Positions 33,005-40,931 of a stretch of DNA of 40,931 nucleotides are shown one piece after another; the stretch's first letter is position 1, and the number at the start of each line of letters is the position of its first letter. A model generated the notes under the pieces. The model searched no databases. It saw only the letters and a program-made list of their open reading frames with translations, and was not told the origin of the DNA. The translations under genes were made by a program, and so were the position numbers. This DNA comes from JAILEN01 sp036723975 (lineage in GTDB: Bacteria; Bacillota; Clostridia; Lachnospirales; Lachnospiraceae): NCBI GenBank assembly GCA_036723975.1, contig DAIMGJ010000018.1:1-40931 (forward strand), in the 5' to 3' direction.

Positions 33005-35224
33005 TTATTTTTTTAAACCCTTTCGAATCTCTCTTGCAAAAGCACTTTCTTCTTCGGAAATGGTTGTGCTTACAGCATATTGGCATTTGTAATACAAATC
33101 AAAGATTTTTCTTAGGGCATCCTTTTTTTCTGCGGGAGCAATGGATACGTAGTCATACAAAAGACCGCGGTCACAAAAATCCATATCATTTGATTTCTTT
33201 AAATATTTTTTTATCAGCTCTACGTCGATTTTTAAACGCTTTTTTGGAGTTGCATACCGATAGACCATCTTTCTTGCAAAAATCGTTCCAAGAACCATTA
33301 GAAGAATCAGCAGGATGATGCATCCGGTTACGATACCGCCAACTTTTAAAATGTGCATTCGAAGGACTTGCTTTTCCTTTGCGCTAGCTTCGGAATTTTT
33401 TATTTGCGCTTTTTGTTCTTTTGATGTTACAGCAGTGGAAGTCTGGGAGGACTCATTTGCTCCACGCTTCCAGGATCGTACCTCTGCAACAGGATATGCG
33501 CCGGTAGGCTCAAAGGGAACCCAGCCGGATCCACTTAAATATGCCTTTGGCCAGACGTGGGCACAGTCGGATGTTACGTCGTATTCCCCCTTTTGGGAAG
33601 TAGGGAAGTCGTAACGATATCCCATAACGGCACGTGCGGGAATGTTGTTTAAGCGAAGCAGCATTACCATGGAAGCAGTGTAGTGTACACAGTAGCCTTC
33701 CTTTGTATCAAACAAAAACCGGTTTGCAATATCTGCCATGCCTTCGGTGGTTGCCAGGGTAGATGCTTTATTGTATCCGCCGGTTGCATCTGTGGTATAG
33801 GTATAGTCTCTTAAATAGCTTTCGATGGACTTGCATATTTCATAGTCGTTGTTACAGCCTTTTGAAAGCTCTTTTGCCAAAGTTTTCATTTCTTCGGTAG
33901 CACCGGTGGTATCTAAACAGTTTTTTTCCTGATTTTTAAGTGCATCGTCGTAGGCTTCTTTTGTTACCACGGAATGCAAATCTACGCCGTACAGTTCGTT
34001 CATGTAATCGCAGGCTTCTTCATAGGAAAGAGGATTGGATGCCGTAGTATTTTTATAAAGATCGGTAAGATAGCTGCTTCCATAATCAATATCAAGATAG
34101 GTACATTTGATTCGATAGCCTTTTTTGTGAGGCTCATTTGCATCGGCGAGCGATTGTCCCAGTTCGTTTGTTAAAAGAATGGAACCTGCGGGCACAATCA
34201 AATCTGATGTATTTATGTATTTGTATTTTACCTCCATGGTGGAAATTTCGGAAAAGTAAGAAGCGGTTTCTTTATCGATTCCGTTTTCGTATAACAGACT
34301 TAAAAATTCGGAAAGCCCTAAAATGTCTGCCTCAGTCCGTCCTTCCAGATAGGAGGTTTTTTTCACGATTTTTTTGATTCCGGTATCTTTTTCTTTATAG
34401 GTATAGAAAGGAGAATCGATGCCGGAAAGCAAAAGCTGCTTGGTCTTGTTTTTTTTCATCTTTCCACCTGTAACGGAAAGGGAGCTGTAACCGGAGGAAT
34501 AGGTGTTGGGTTCAAACAGACCGTTTACGGTATAAAAGGTATCGTAGGTCTTTTCTGCGGCCTGTTCAAAGAAATGCTCCACATTAGACCAGTCGATGGG
34601 TGTTTTTTTGACGGGTATAAGTACAAGAAAAAGCGCCATGATAAGGAAAAAGTGGAAAGGAAAAGCGCCCAGCTTTTTTTCGCAGACAAACTGCTGCAAA
34701 GAAACAAGGGAAAGAATCACAAGACTTAAAAATAAAAGCTTGTCTGTTCTGTAGTTTCCCAAAAAGCTGTGGCGGCCAAAGCGTAGAAAAAGCGCAACGA
34801 TATCCAAAACAAAACAGCTAAATAAAAGAACTTCTTTTTGCTTTGGAAGAAAACAAAAAACAAGTCGAATAAGAACCGCAAGGATGGCTGCGTAGGACAA
34901 AATAATTACGCTGCCCACATTCTGAAACAAGAAAAACAAAAGCAGTGCCGGAAGGATACAAAACAGCGGCACATAACGTTTGTCTAATACCAGTCGTATG
35001 CCATATTCCAAAAAGACATACAGCAAATAGCATACAATGGCTGATTGGACAAAAAGCTCCCGGGAAAACACAAAGGCAGATTTCCCGGAAACCAAATAGA
35101 TTTCCGCACCTAAAATAAGTAGGGCAAGTGCGTAAAAAAACAATTTTGCCTCAGTCACAAATATAGTAGAATTCTTCTCCTGAAACAGGATTTTCTTTAA
35201 TGATAATCCACGTGTCATTTTCAT
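33005..35224 (-). CDS. Transglutaminase-like membrane protein (TgpA-type)
   Basis: The protein has 739 residues from this start. About six N-terminal membrane helices are followed by an extracytoplasmic transglutaminase-like domain: C512 in GYCVHYTASM, H556 in CAHVWPKAYL and, at the place of the third catalytic residue, E572 in WVPFEPTG. A final helix (IVTGCIILLILLMVLG) and a cytoplasmic tail of DUF4129 type follow. Proteins of this build accompany MoxR and DUF58 proteins; the reaction is unproven for most of them. The start at 35224 has GGAGG 10 bases upstream and overlaps the DUF58 gene by 74 bases. A GTG at 35158 with AGGAGAAG further upstream is an alternative that would shorten it by 22 residues. 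Confidence 0.85.
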   Translation of the reverse strand: MKMTRGLSLKKILFQEKNSTIFVTEAKLFFYALALLILGAEIYLVSGKSAFVFSRELFVQSAIVCYLLYVFLEYGIRLVLDKRYVPLFCILPALLLFFLFQNVGSVIILSYAAILAVLIRLVFCFLPKQKEVLLFSCFVLDIVALFLRFGRHSFLGNYRTDKLLFLSLVILSLVSLQQFVCEKKLGAFPFHFFLIMALFLVLIPVKKTPIDWSNVEHFFEQAAEKTYDTFYTVNGLFEPNTYSSGYSSLSVTGGKMKKNKTKQLLLSGIDSPFYTYKEKDTGIKKIVKKTSYLEGRTEADILGLSEFLSLLYENGIDKETASYFSEISTMEVKYKYINTSDLIVPAGSILLTNELGQSLADANEPHKKGYRIKCTYLDIDYGSSYLTDLYKNTTASNPLSYEEACDYMNELYGVDLHSVVTKEAYDDALKNQEKNCLDTTGATEEMKTLAKELSKGCNNDYEICKSIESYLRDYTYTTDATGGYNKASTLATTEGMADIANRFLFDTKEGYCVHYTASMVMLLRLNNIPARAVMGYRYDFPTSQKGEYDVTSDCAHVWPKAYLSGSGWVPFEPTGAYPVAEVRSWKRGANESSQTSTAVTSKEQKAQIKNSEASAKEKQVLRMHILKVGGIVTGCIILLILLMVLGTIFARKMVYRYATPKKRLKIDVELIKKYLKKSNDMDFCDRGLLYDYVSIAPAEKKDALRKIFDLYYKCQYAVSTTISEEESAFAREIRKGLKK

Positions 35225-36221
35225 AAACGCTGTTCCTCCGAGCATCGGAAAGCTGTTGCATATCAAGTAAGGTCTGGTTGGAATCGTAGTAAATATGGTC
35301 CGCTAAAACGTTGTAAAACTCCATAAAACTTTGGTAGGAGTTGATGGTGGTTTCCTTCTTTTTCCCCGATGGATAAATGACCCGAAGGGGAACTCCCTGC
35401 TCACAAAAGTATCGGGTGGCCGATACAATAAATTCCAAAAAGAAATCTCTCTTTTTTAAAAATTCGATATCCTGTGAATTTTCCGGTGTGTTTGCTGCCA
35501 GCAAAAACAGGGTAAGGGTTCGTTTTTCCATTTTGTCCGGAAGCCGTACCACAAGGTCATTCAATTTTGCGGAGATTTTCCAGTTAATGGAATGAAGCGG
35601 ATCCCCGGGATGATAGGGACGCATGTCACTTCCGGGAATTTCTTCCAAAAGGCGGTCGCTTTTTAATCCCATGCTGTTAATTAAGTTTTCAATTTCCAGC
35701 GCTGCATTTGCTTTGTCCGTAATCTGCGGGCGAACAATGGCACGAAAGGACCAGGGGATATCCAAAACGATATCAAAAATTCCAAAGGGGTCCGCAAGGG
35801 ATAATTTTTCAATTCCGATGTAGTACGCTCCCGCGTAGAGACAATTGATATCTGAAAGAAGTTCCACCCTGGAAAACGTATGTAGGGAAAGCTTGAAACC
35901 ATCCTCAATTTCCCGAAGGATACAACGGTCGGTATAAAGATAGATGCCCATTTTATAAATGGGTAGGATACCGATGTTTTCAAATACGGCACGGTACGTA
36001 TGGGTTTCTCCTTTTGTAATTTTGATGGCATCCAGCTCCTGATAGATACGCAGGTTGCGATAGGAAAGAAAGGTGTAGCCTACCGAAAGCGGAATCAGAA
36101 GTAGCATGGCGTAGAGCCAAATGTAGGATACCGGTCCGCCGTAGTAGCTGGCAAATACGATACTTGCAATCAAAACGGCGATATAAAACAAAAGACGAAT
36201 CCTATTTATACTAAGCTTCAT
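35151..36221 (-). CDS. DUF58 domain-containing membrane protein
   Basis: The protein has 356 residues. Two adjacent N-terminal helices (about 5-45) are followed by a beta-rich segment and then the DUF58 hallmark YHPGDPLHSINWKISAKLND (about residues 200-220) in a vWA-like fold. DUF58 proteins are encoded with MoxR ATPases, which are thought to act as chaperones that mature or insert metal into vWA-type partners. The start overlaps the MoxR gene end by 11 bases; GTG at 36224 is one codon earlier. No strong ribosome site is visible, so it is probably coupled to MoxR translation. Confidence 0.9.
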   Translation of the reverse strand: MKLSINRIRLLFYIAVLIASIVFASYYGGPVSYIWLYAMLLLIPLSVGYTFLSYRNLRIYQELDAIKITKGETHTYRAVFENIGILPIYKMGIYLYTDRCILREIEDGFKLSLHTFSRVELLSDINCLYAGAYYIGIEKLSLADPFGIFDIVLDIPWSFRAIVRPQITDKANAALEIENLINSMGLKSDRLLEEIPGSDMRPYHPGDPLHSINWKISAKLNDLVVRLPDKMEKRTLTLFLLAANTPENSQDIEFLKKRDFFLEFIVSATRYFCEQGVPLRVIYPSGKKKETTINSYQSFMEFYNVLADHIYYDSNQTLLDMQQLSDARRNSVYENDTWIIIKENPVSGEEFYYICD

Positions 36222-37140
36222 CACAAGATACCTGTTTTAAAATAGCATCAACGATGGATTCTTTTGTTGCTTTGTTCATGCGCGCTTCGGTGGTAAGAAC
36301 CAGACGATGCGGTAATGTAAGAGATGCGGCTTTTGCAATGTCTTCCGGGATGCAGTAGGTTCTGTCATCCATAAAGGCAAGTGCCTGTGCATACCGAAGT
36401 AATGCCAAAAGAGCACGGGGAGAAGCACCACAGGAAATCTTTGCATCCTTTCGGGTGGCCTCTACGATCTCTACCGCATAGCGGGAAAGATTATCTTTGA
36501 TGGTAACTTCATGCACTTTATTTCGCATGGCAAGAATATCGTTGCATGTAAGTACCGGAGTTGTGACTTCGTGAAGGGTTCCGTTTAAGAAGCGGCTTGC
36601 CATTTCACAGGAGGCATTCGTGCTTGGATAACCAACGGTGACTTTGATCATAAATCGATCCAGCTGTGATTCCGGTAATGGATAGGTGCCTGCCATTTCC
36701 GCCGGATTTTGAGTACCGATGACCATAAATGGCTGCGGAACCTTTATCTCGGTACCGTCGATGGTAACTTTGTTTTCTGCCATCACTTCAAGAAGTGCTG
36801 ACTGGGTTTTGGGTGAGGTACGATTTAGCTCGTCCACCAAAACTACGTTATTTACCACAGGACCGCTTACGACTTGAAAGCTTTGCTCCTTTGAATTGTA
36901 GATGGAAGTACCGGTAATATCCGAAGGGGTGGTATCCGGCGTGCACTGAATACGTGCAAATGAAAGTGAGATAGAGTCAGCCAATGCTTTTGCCAGGGAA
37001 GTTTTACCTACGCCGGGAACGTCTTCCAAAAGCACGTGACCTTCTGCTAAAAGAGCGGCGATTACGTTGTCAATTAAACCCTCCTTGCCAACAATCCGCT
37101 GTGACATACTGTCCTTAAGTTTCGCTACGTTTGCTGTCAT
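36211..37140 (-). CDS. MoxR-family AAA+ ATPase
   Basis: The protein has 309 residues. Walker A is GVGKTS (43-48), Walker B reads VVLVDE (D103, E104), with NRTSPKTQSALLEVMAE following, and sensor motifs lie in GTQNPAEMAGTYPLPESQLDRF (given here as GTQNPAEMAG and ESQLDRF). Such ATPases work as hexamers and remodel vWA/DUF58 partners. It is the first gene of the minus-strand MoxR-DUF58-transglutaminase operon. A weak promoter with TATAAT at 37198-37193 lies upstream, and an inverted repeat (37178-37189) lies between it and the start. GGGGGAAA precedes the start codon. Confidence 0.95.
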   Translation of the reverse strand: MTANVAKLKDSMSQRIVGKEGLIDNVIAALLAEGHVLLEDVPGVGKTSLAKALADSISLSFARIQCTPDTTPSDITGTSIYNSKEQSFQVVSGPVVNNVVLVDELNRTSPKTQSALLEVMAENKVTIDGTEIKVPQPFMVIGTQNPAEMAGTYPLPESQLDRFMIKVTVGYPSTNASCEMASRFLNGTLHEVTTPVLTCNDILAMRNKVHEVTIKDNLSRYAVEIVEATRKDAKISCGASPRALLALLRYAQALAFMDDRTYCIPEDIAKAASLTLPHRLVLTTEARMNKATKESIVDAILKQVSCDEA

Positions 37141-37177
37141 ACATATTTCCCCCTGAAATCGAACAATCTAGTAATAA

Positions 37178-37198
37178 AACGATTTCGTTATTATTATA
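37178..37198 (-). promoter_or_regulatory. Likely MoxR operon promoter region with inverted repeat
   Basis: On the minus strand TATAAT is at 37198-37193. The -35 region (about 37216-37221, CTGTTC) is poor. Just downstream an inverted repeat, AACGA and TCGTT with a two-base centre (37178-37189), could bind a regulator. Low confidence. Confidence 0.4.
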
Positions 37199-37208
37199 AC
37201 GCTTTTTT

Positions 37209-37238
37209 TTCATAAGAACAGGGATTTTGTGGTAAAAT
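37209..37238 (+). promoter_or_regulatory. Possible promoter of the MacA/MacB-like operon
   Basis: TTCATA (37209-37214), an 18-base spacer and TAAAAT (37233-37238), about 55 bases before the adaptor start. It is back to back with the MoxR promoter. Confidence 0.5.
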
Positions 37239-37293
37239 GGAAATGCGCCCTGTAAGAGGGGAAAGGGGCGGGAGTGATTTTGGAGAAAGAGTT

Positions 37294-38817
37294 ATGACTA
37301 AGAAGTGGACAAAAAAGAAAATCATAGGACTGGTTGCAATTCTTCTTATCGCAGCATTGGTGGTTTTTGCCATTATTCAGTCCAGACAATCAGAAAACAA
37401 TACAAATAACGAATTGGTAACAGAGAAATTAACCAGACATTCGATTGTGTCTTCTGTCAGCGGAACCGGAACCATTATGGCGTCCTCTTCCGAGGATGTG
37501 ACCACAGAGCTTTACGGATACAAGGTAAAGGAAGTCTACGTCCATGAAGGCGATATGGTATCTGCAGGCGATATTATCTGTACGTTGGATATGTCCGAAG
37601 TGCAGGAGCAGAAAAACGATGTGGTAAAGGCCAAAAATGATGCGGTAAACAATAAGACTACACAGGATACCAATTACGATACCCAGATTGCCACCAATCA
37701 GGCAGATCGTTCTCAACGACTGGCAGCAGCTGTTGCATCCCGTGATGCCAGAAAGGCTTCCTATGAGCAGGCAAAGGCTGCATATGATTCGTATTTGACC
37801 CAGTACAATGCGAAGAAGACTGCAATTATTGCGGATACAACAGCTCCGTTTGATACAGTCACAAATGATGCGGAAGCGGAAGCGTGGATGTCTGTAAACG
37901 GCTGGGGTGCCCAACTGGCGCAGTATCGCACCAATTTATCTACGGAACAGGCGGCTTATGAAAATGCGGAAGCACAGGTTGCTGCGATTTCTCAGGAAAA
38001 CGATCAGGCTATATCCGATGCAAAGACCAACTATGATTCTTCGCAGCAGGATGTGATTAAAAACTATAACGATACCATTAAGGAATTGGATGATACCATT
38101 GCAAAGGGAACGATTCGAGCTACCATTTCCGGTGCGGTGACTTCTTTAAATGTTGAAAAAGGCCGTACCTTTAACGGAGGAACGGTTGCTGTTGTGGAGG
38201 GACTTTCCGAGTTTTATGTGGAGGCATCTGTCGACGAGTATGATGTGGCAGATGTATCTGCAGGAATGGCAGCAGTTATGAAAACCGATGCAACCCGTGA
38301 TGAGGAGTTAAACGGATACGTTACATATGTTGCACTGAAAGCTTCCGGCGGTTCATCTTCCTCCGGTGGAATCCAGGATTATACAGCACTTTTAAATGGA
38401 GATATGTCTGCACTTTCCGGCGGAATGTCTTCCGGAAACGATGCAAATTTTAAAGTTAAGATTTCGTTAAACGATCAAAACCCGCGTCTTCGTTTGGGTA
38501 TGAACGTAAAGGTTTCTATCATTACCCAGAGTGCGGAAAATGTTTTGGCGGTTCCTTATGGTGCGGTTTTGACCCGTGAGGACGGCAGTACCTATATCGA
38601 AGTGATTGATGAAGAACAATCCGTGCCGGATGAAAAAGGAAATGTGACTCAGGTGACAAAAGAACTGGATGTGACCGTGGGATTGCAGGGGTCTTATTAT
38701 TATGAGATTACAGGCCCGGATATCAAAGAAGGCTTACAGGTTGTGATTCCGGACGATGATTCCAGTCAGTCCATGGATGAACTTTTAAATATGGTTGGAA
38801 ATGCCGGAGGCGTGTAA
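37294..38817 (+). CDS. MacA/HlyD-family membrane fusion (adaptor) protein
   Basis: The protein has 507 residues. One N-terminal membrane helix (about 8-30, VAILLIAALVVFAIIQ) anchors it, followed by the first half of a lipoyl-like domain (VKEVYVHEGDMVSAGDIIC), a long coiled-coil insert of about 150 residues rich in Ala, Gln and Asp, and the second half (ISGAVTSLNVEKGRTFNGG). A beta-barrel domain and a C-terminal domain with LAVPYGAVLTREDG complete it. In a Gram-positive cell it would work without an outer-membrane channel, feeding peptide or lipid-like substrates to the MacB-type permease. GGAGAAAG precedes ATG 37294; in-frame ATG 37237 overlaps the promoter. Its stop touches the ATPase start. 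Confidence 0.9.
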   Translation: MTKKWTKKKIIGLVAILLIAALVVFAIIQSRQSENNTNNELVTEKLTRHSIVSSVSGTGTIMASSSEDVTTELYGYKVKEVYVHEGDMVSAGDIICTLDMSEVQEQKNDVVKAKNDAVNNKTTQDTNYDTQIATNQADRSQRLAAAVASRDARKASYEQAKAAYDSYLTQYNAKKTAIIADTTAPFDTVTNDAEAEAWMSVNGWGAQLAQYRTNLSTEQAAYENAEAQVAAISQENDQAISDAKTNYDSSQQDVIKNYNDTIKELDDTIAKGTIRATISGAVTSLNVEKGRTFNGGTVAVVEGLSEFYVEASVDEYDVADVSAGMAAVMKTDATRDEELNGYVTYVALKASGGSSSSGGIQDYTALLNGDMSALSGGMSSGNDANFKVKISLNDQNPRLRLGMNVKVSIITQSAENVLAVPYGAVLTREDGSTYIEVIDEEQSVPDEKGNVTQVTKELDVTVGLQGSYYYEITGPDIKEGLQVVIPDDDSSQSMDELLNMVGNAGGV

Positions 38818-39510
38818 ATGAGTGAGATTATCCGTTTGGAAAATATCATTAAGCGCTTTTACATCGGTCAGCCCAATGAATTAGAGATTTTACACGGGAT
38901 TTCCCTGTCCGTTGAGGACGGGGAATTCGTTTCTATCGTAGGCCCTTCCGGATCGGGAAAGTCAACGCTGATGAACCTGATTGGGGCGCTGGATCGTCCA
39001 ACCTCCGGAAATTATTATCTTGACGGCATCGATGTGGAAAAGGCTTCTGAAAATGAGCTTTCCGAGATTCGAAACAAAAAAATCGGCTTTGTATTTCAAA
39101 CATATAATTTGATTGCAAAGACCAATGCAATAAAAAATGTGGAGCTTCCCATGCTTTATGCGGGATATTCCGCATCGGCACGAAGAAAGCGGGCGATGGA
39201 GCTTTTAGATCTGGTTGAGATGTCAGACCGTGCGAAGCATCTTCCGGAGGAGTTGTCCGGTGGACAAAAGCAGCGTGTGGCGATTGCCCGTGCTATGGCA
39301 AACGACCCGGCGATTATCTTGGCGGATGAGCCCACGGGAGCACTGGATACAAAGACGGGACGATTGGTGATGGATTTGTTCCATAAGTTAAACCGTGAGC
39401 AGAAAAAGACGATTGTGCTTATTACTCATTCCCCGGAATTGGCATCCGAGACCCATCGGATTATCAATATTCGTGACGGACGAATCTCTGAGGAAGGAGG
39501 TGCCATCTGA
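38818..39510 (+). CDS. ABC transporter ATP-binding protein (MacB/LolD type)
   Basis: The protein has 230 residues: Walker A GPSGSGKST (42-50), Q loop in FVFQTYNLIA, signature LSGGQ (146-150), Walker B IILADE with E171, and switch His in LITHSPE. The FQTYNLIAKTN loop and size fit the MacB/LolD group of ATPases for type VII ABC transporters. The start follows the adaptor stop directly and the end overlaps the permease start by 1 base (TGATG). Confidence 0.93.
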   Translation: MSEIIRLENIIKRFYIGQPNELEILHGISLSVEDGEFVSIVGPSGSGKSTLMNLIGALDRPTSGNYYLDGIDVEKASENELSEIRNKKIGFVFQTYNLIAKTNAIKNVELPMLYAGYSASARRKRAMELLDLVEMSDRAKHLPEELSGGQKQRVAIARAMANDPAIILADEPTGALDTKTGRLVMDLFHKLNREQKKTIVLITHSPELASETHRIINIRDGRISEEGGAI

Positions 39511-40799
39511 TGCTGTTTGTGGAAAATGTGATTTTGGCATTAAACTCCCTTCGTTCCAATAAGATGCGAGCACTTCTTACCATGCTTGGTATTATTATCG
39601 GAATCGGTTCCGTTATCGCAATTTTTACCGTTGGAAATTCCGTAACCTTATCGGTTTCTACGAATCTGCAGGATGCCGGAGCCAATGATGTCTTTGTCTC
39701 CGTAGTGGAGAAAAAAGAGGAAAAGGCCGGTAAAGATGCAAAGGTAGACGGACTGGAGTTTGGGTCCTTCTCCGGAAAAGAGGAGATGGAAGATAAGGAT
39801 TATATGACCGTGGATATGATTCACGATTTATGTGAGGAATACAAGGACGAAATCTATGCGGTATCTCTATCTCAGAATTTAGAGTCTGCGGAAATTTCCG
39901 TGGACGGCAATGATGCCACGGTGACCGTTATTGGAACAAACGTAGGTTACTACATTCCAAATAAAGTAGACATGGTGGCGGGCACTATGTTCAGCGCGCA
40001 GGACTTTGTGGATGGTCATATGGTTTGTATGGCGGATAAAAAACTGATCGATACGCTTTTTGACGGTGACTATGAGGGCTCTATCGGAAAAACCTTGGAG
40101 TTTATGGTAAACGATCAGACGGTGTCTTTGGTCATCAGCGGTGTCTATGAGACGCAGAACGAGTATTCCACCATGTTTAATTTTAATGTGGGAACGAATC
40201 TTTATATCCCAATTAATGCGGCAAAACGAATCCAACGAAGTGATTTGAAGTTTTCAACCATTGAGGTGGTTTCTGCTGTTGGCGTGGACCCGGAGACACT
40301 TTCCAAAAAGATTACGCGTTTCTTTGACCGTTATTATGCGTCAAACGACAGCTTTGAAATCTCAGCCTATACCTTTTCTGCTTTGGTCGGAATGCTTGAT
40401 TCCATCCTAAACACCATTACCTCAGCAATATCATTAATTGCGGCCATTGCGTTGGTGGTAGGAGGTATCGGTGTTATGAATATCATGCTGGTATCCGTTA
40501 CCGAGCGAACCAGAGAAATCGGAACGAGAAAAGCACTTGGAGCGAAAAACTCCTCCATTCGTGCACAGTTTTTGGTGGAAGCCATTATCATTTGTTTGAT
40601 TGGCGGAGCCATCGGACTGGTGCTTGGTGTAGCCGGAGGAATGGCACTGACCAATTACATGGGGTATCCTGCCACACCGTCCATCGGAGGAATTTTACTA
40701 TCCATCGGCTTTTCCGTATCCATCGGTTTGATCTTTGGCTACGTTCCTGCCAATAAGGCGGCGAAGATGAACCCCATCGATGCACTACGGTACGAGTAG
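39510..40799 (+). CDS. MacB-like ABC transporter permease (FtsX family)
   Basis: The protein has 429 residues. One N-terminal helix (about 20-45), a large extracytoplasmic domain (about 50-290) and three C-terminal helices in an FtsX domain (MNIMLVSVTERTREIGTRKALGA is the conserved coupling segment, given here as VSVTERTREIGTRKA) match MacB-type permeases lacking a fused ATPase. The periplasmic-type domain has a charged insert (EKKEEKAGKDAK) near its start. With the adaptor and ATPase it would form a mechanotransmission exporter for a peptide, lipid or antibiotic; the substrate is unknown. The terminator at 40861-40926 follows. Confidence 0.93.
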   Translation: MLFVENVILALNSLRSNKMRALLTMLGIIIGIGSVIAIFTVGNSVTLSVSTNLQDAGANDVFVSVVEKKEEKAGKDAKVDGLEFGSFSGKEEMEDKDYMTVDMIHDLCEEYKDEIYAVSLSQNLESAEISVDGNDATVTVIGTNVGYYIPNKVDMVAGTMFSAQDFVDGHMVCMADKKLIDTLFDGDYEGSIGKTLEFMVNDQTVSLVISGVYETQNEYSTMFNFNVGTNLYIPINAAKRIQRSDLKFSTIEVVSAVGVDPETLSKKITRFFDRYYASNDSFEISAYTFSALVGMLDSILNTITSAISLIAAIALVVGGIGVMNIMLVSVTERTREIGTRKALGAKNSSIRAQFLVEAIIICLIGGAIGLVLGVAGGMALTNYMGYPATPSIGGILLSIGFSVSIGLIFGYVPANKAAKMNPIDALRYE

Positions 40800-40860
40800 C
40801 GGATAGATACACATAATACAAAAGTTTATAATTTATTTATAAAGATTTAATAAAATTTTG

Positions 40861-40926
40861 AGATTTGCCGTTGGATTTTTCTGCTATAGTTTTATGTGTA
40901 GAAAATCCAACGGCAAGTCTTTTTTC
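40861..40926 (+). terminator. Strong terminator after the MacB-like permease
   Basis: A long inverted repeat, GATTTGCCGTTGGATTTT (from 40862) and AAAATCCAACGGCAAGTC (to 40919), is followed by a run of T residues (40920-40925). The loop of about 20 bases is large. It lies 60 bases after the stop of the permease gene and closes the adaptor-ATPase-permease operon near the window end. The 40800-40860 stretch is AT-rich with no gene visible. Confidence 0.85.
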
Positions 40927-40931
40927 TTTAG

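Noticed and set aside
40800..40860. Fur/PerR-like palindrome TTATAAT...TTTATAA after the permease gene
   Set aside because: The half-site spacing does not fit the 7-1-7 rule, and the region is simply AT-rich sequence before a terminator.
1..40931. CRISPR arrays, tRNA or rRNA genes
   Set aside because: No regularly spaced repeats and no tRNA- or rRNA-like conserved segments were seen on either strand.

Overview
The window looks like a chromosomal stretch from an anaerobic, low-GC Gram-positive bacterium, most likely a member of the Lachnospiraceae (Clostridia). The support is indirect: AGGAGG-type ribosome sites, TTGACA/TATAAT promoters, a T-box leader, lipoproteins without an outer-membrane partner, many chemoreceptors and hybrid kinases, and HD-GYP proteins. 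I cannot name a species from the sequence alone.

Layout. Bases 1-53 look like the end of an insertion sequence, possibly IS21-like. Bases 57-3495 form a small accessory region: a Phd/YefM-fused antitoxin-like gene with a small unknown partner (63-981), an 80-residue orphan (1028-1270), an XRE regulator followed by a calcineurin-like phosphoesterase (1401-2570), and an Rpn/PD-(D/E)XK nuclease-family gene (2627-3451). A LysR regulator follows (3614-4525). Bases 4619-13293 hold a tightly packed signalling operon: an HD-GYP protein with an ECF-S-like membrane domain, a 1409-residue propeller-type hybrid histidine kinase, and a 7-TM HD-GYP protein with a divergent active site and a large unknown C-terminal region.

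Three uptake systems come next, all on the + strand: metQ-metN-metI (methionine, 13500-16121); a T-box with UGG (tryptophan) specifier driving a trpX-trpY-trpZ-like ABC transporter (16187-19335); and a cobalt/nickel ECF transporter cbiM(N)-cbiQ-cbiO (19457-21994). A membrane chemoreceptor and a class II aldolase-family protein with a degenerate second half follow (22107-24682) and converge on an M42 aminopeptidase and a His/Ser-rich zinc-ribbon membrane protein (minus strand, 24784-26999). Divergent from these are a glutathione peroxidase, a soluble hybrid kinase and a dCache chemoreceptor (27171-32931). The right end carries a MoxR-DUF58-transglutaminase operon (minus, 33005-37140) and a MacA/MacB-like ABC exporter operon (plus, 37294-40799), closed by a strong terminator at the window edge.

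The main themes are nutrient uptake controlled at RNA level, and sensory signalling through cyclic-di-GMP turnover, phosphorelay and chemotaxis. The best candidates for undescribed biology are the Phd-fused two-gene cassette, the XRE/phosphoesterase pair whose regulator carries an Rpn-type tail, the ECF-S-like/HD-GYP fusion, the C-terminal region of the 7-TM HD-GYP protein, and the module shared by both hybrid kinases after their HPt domains.
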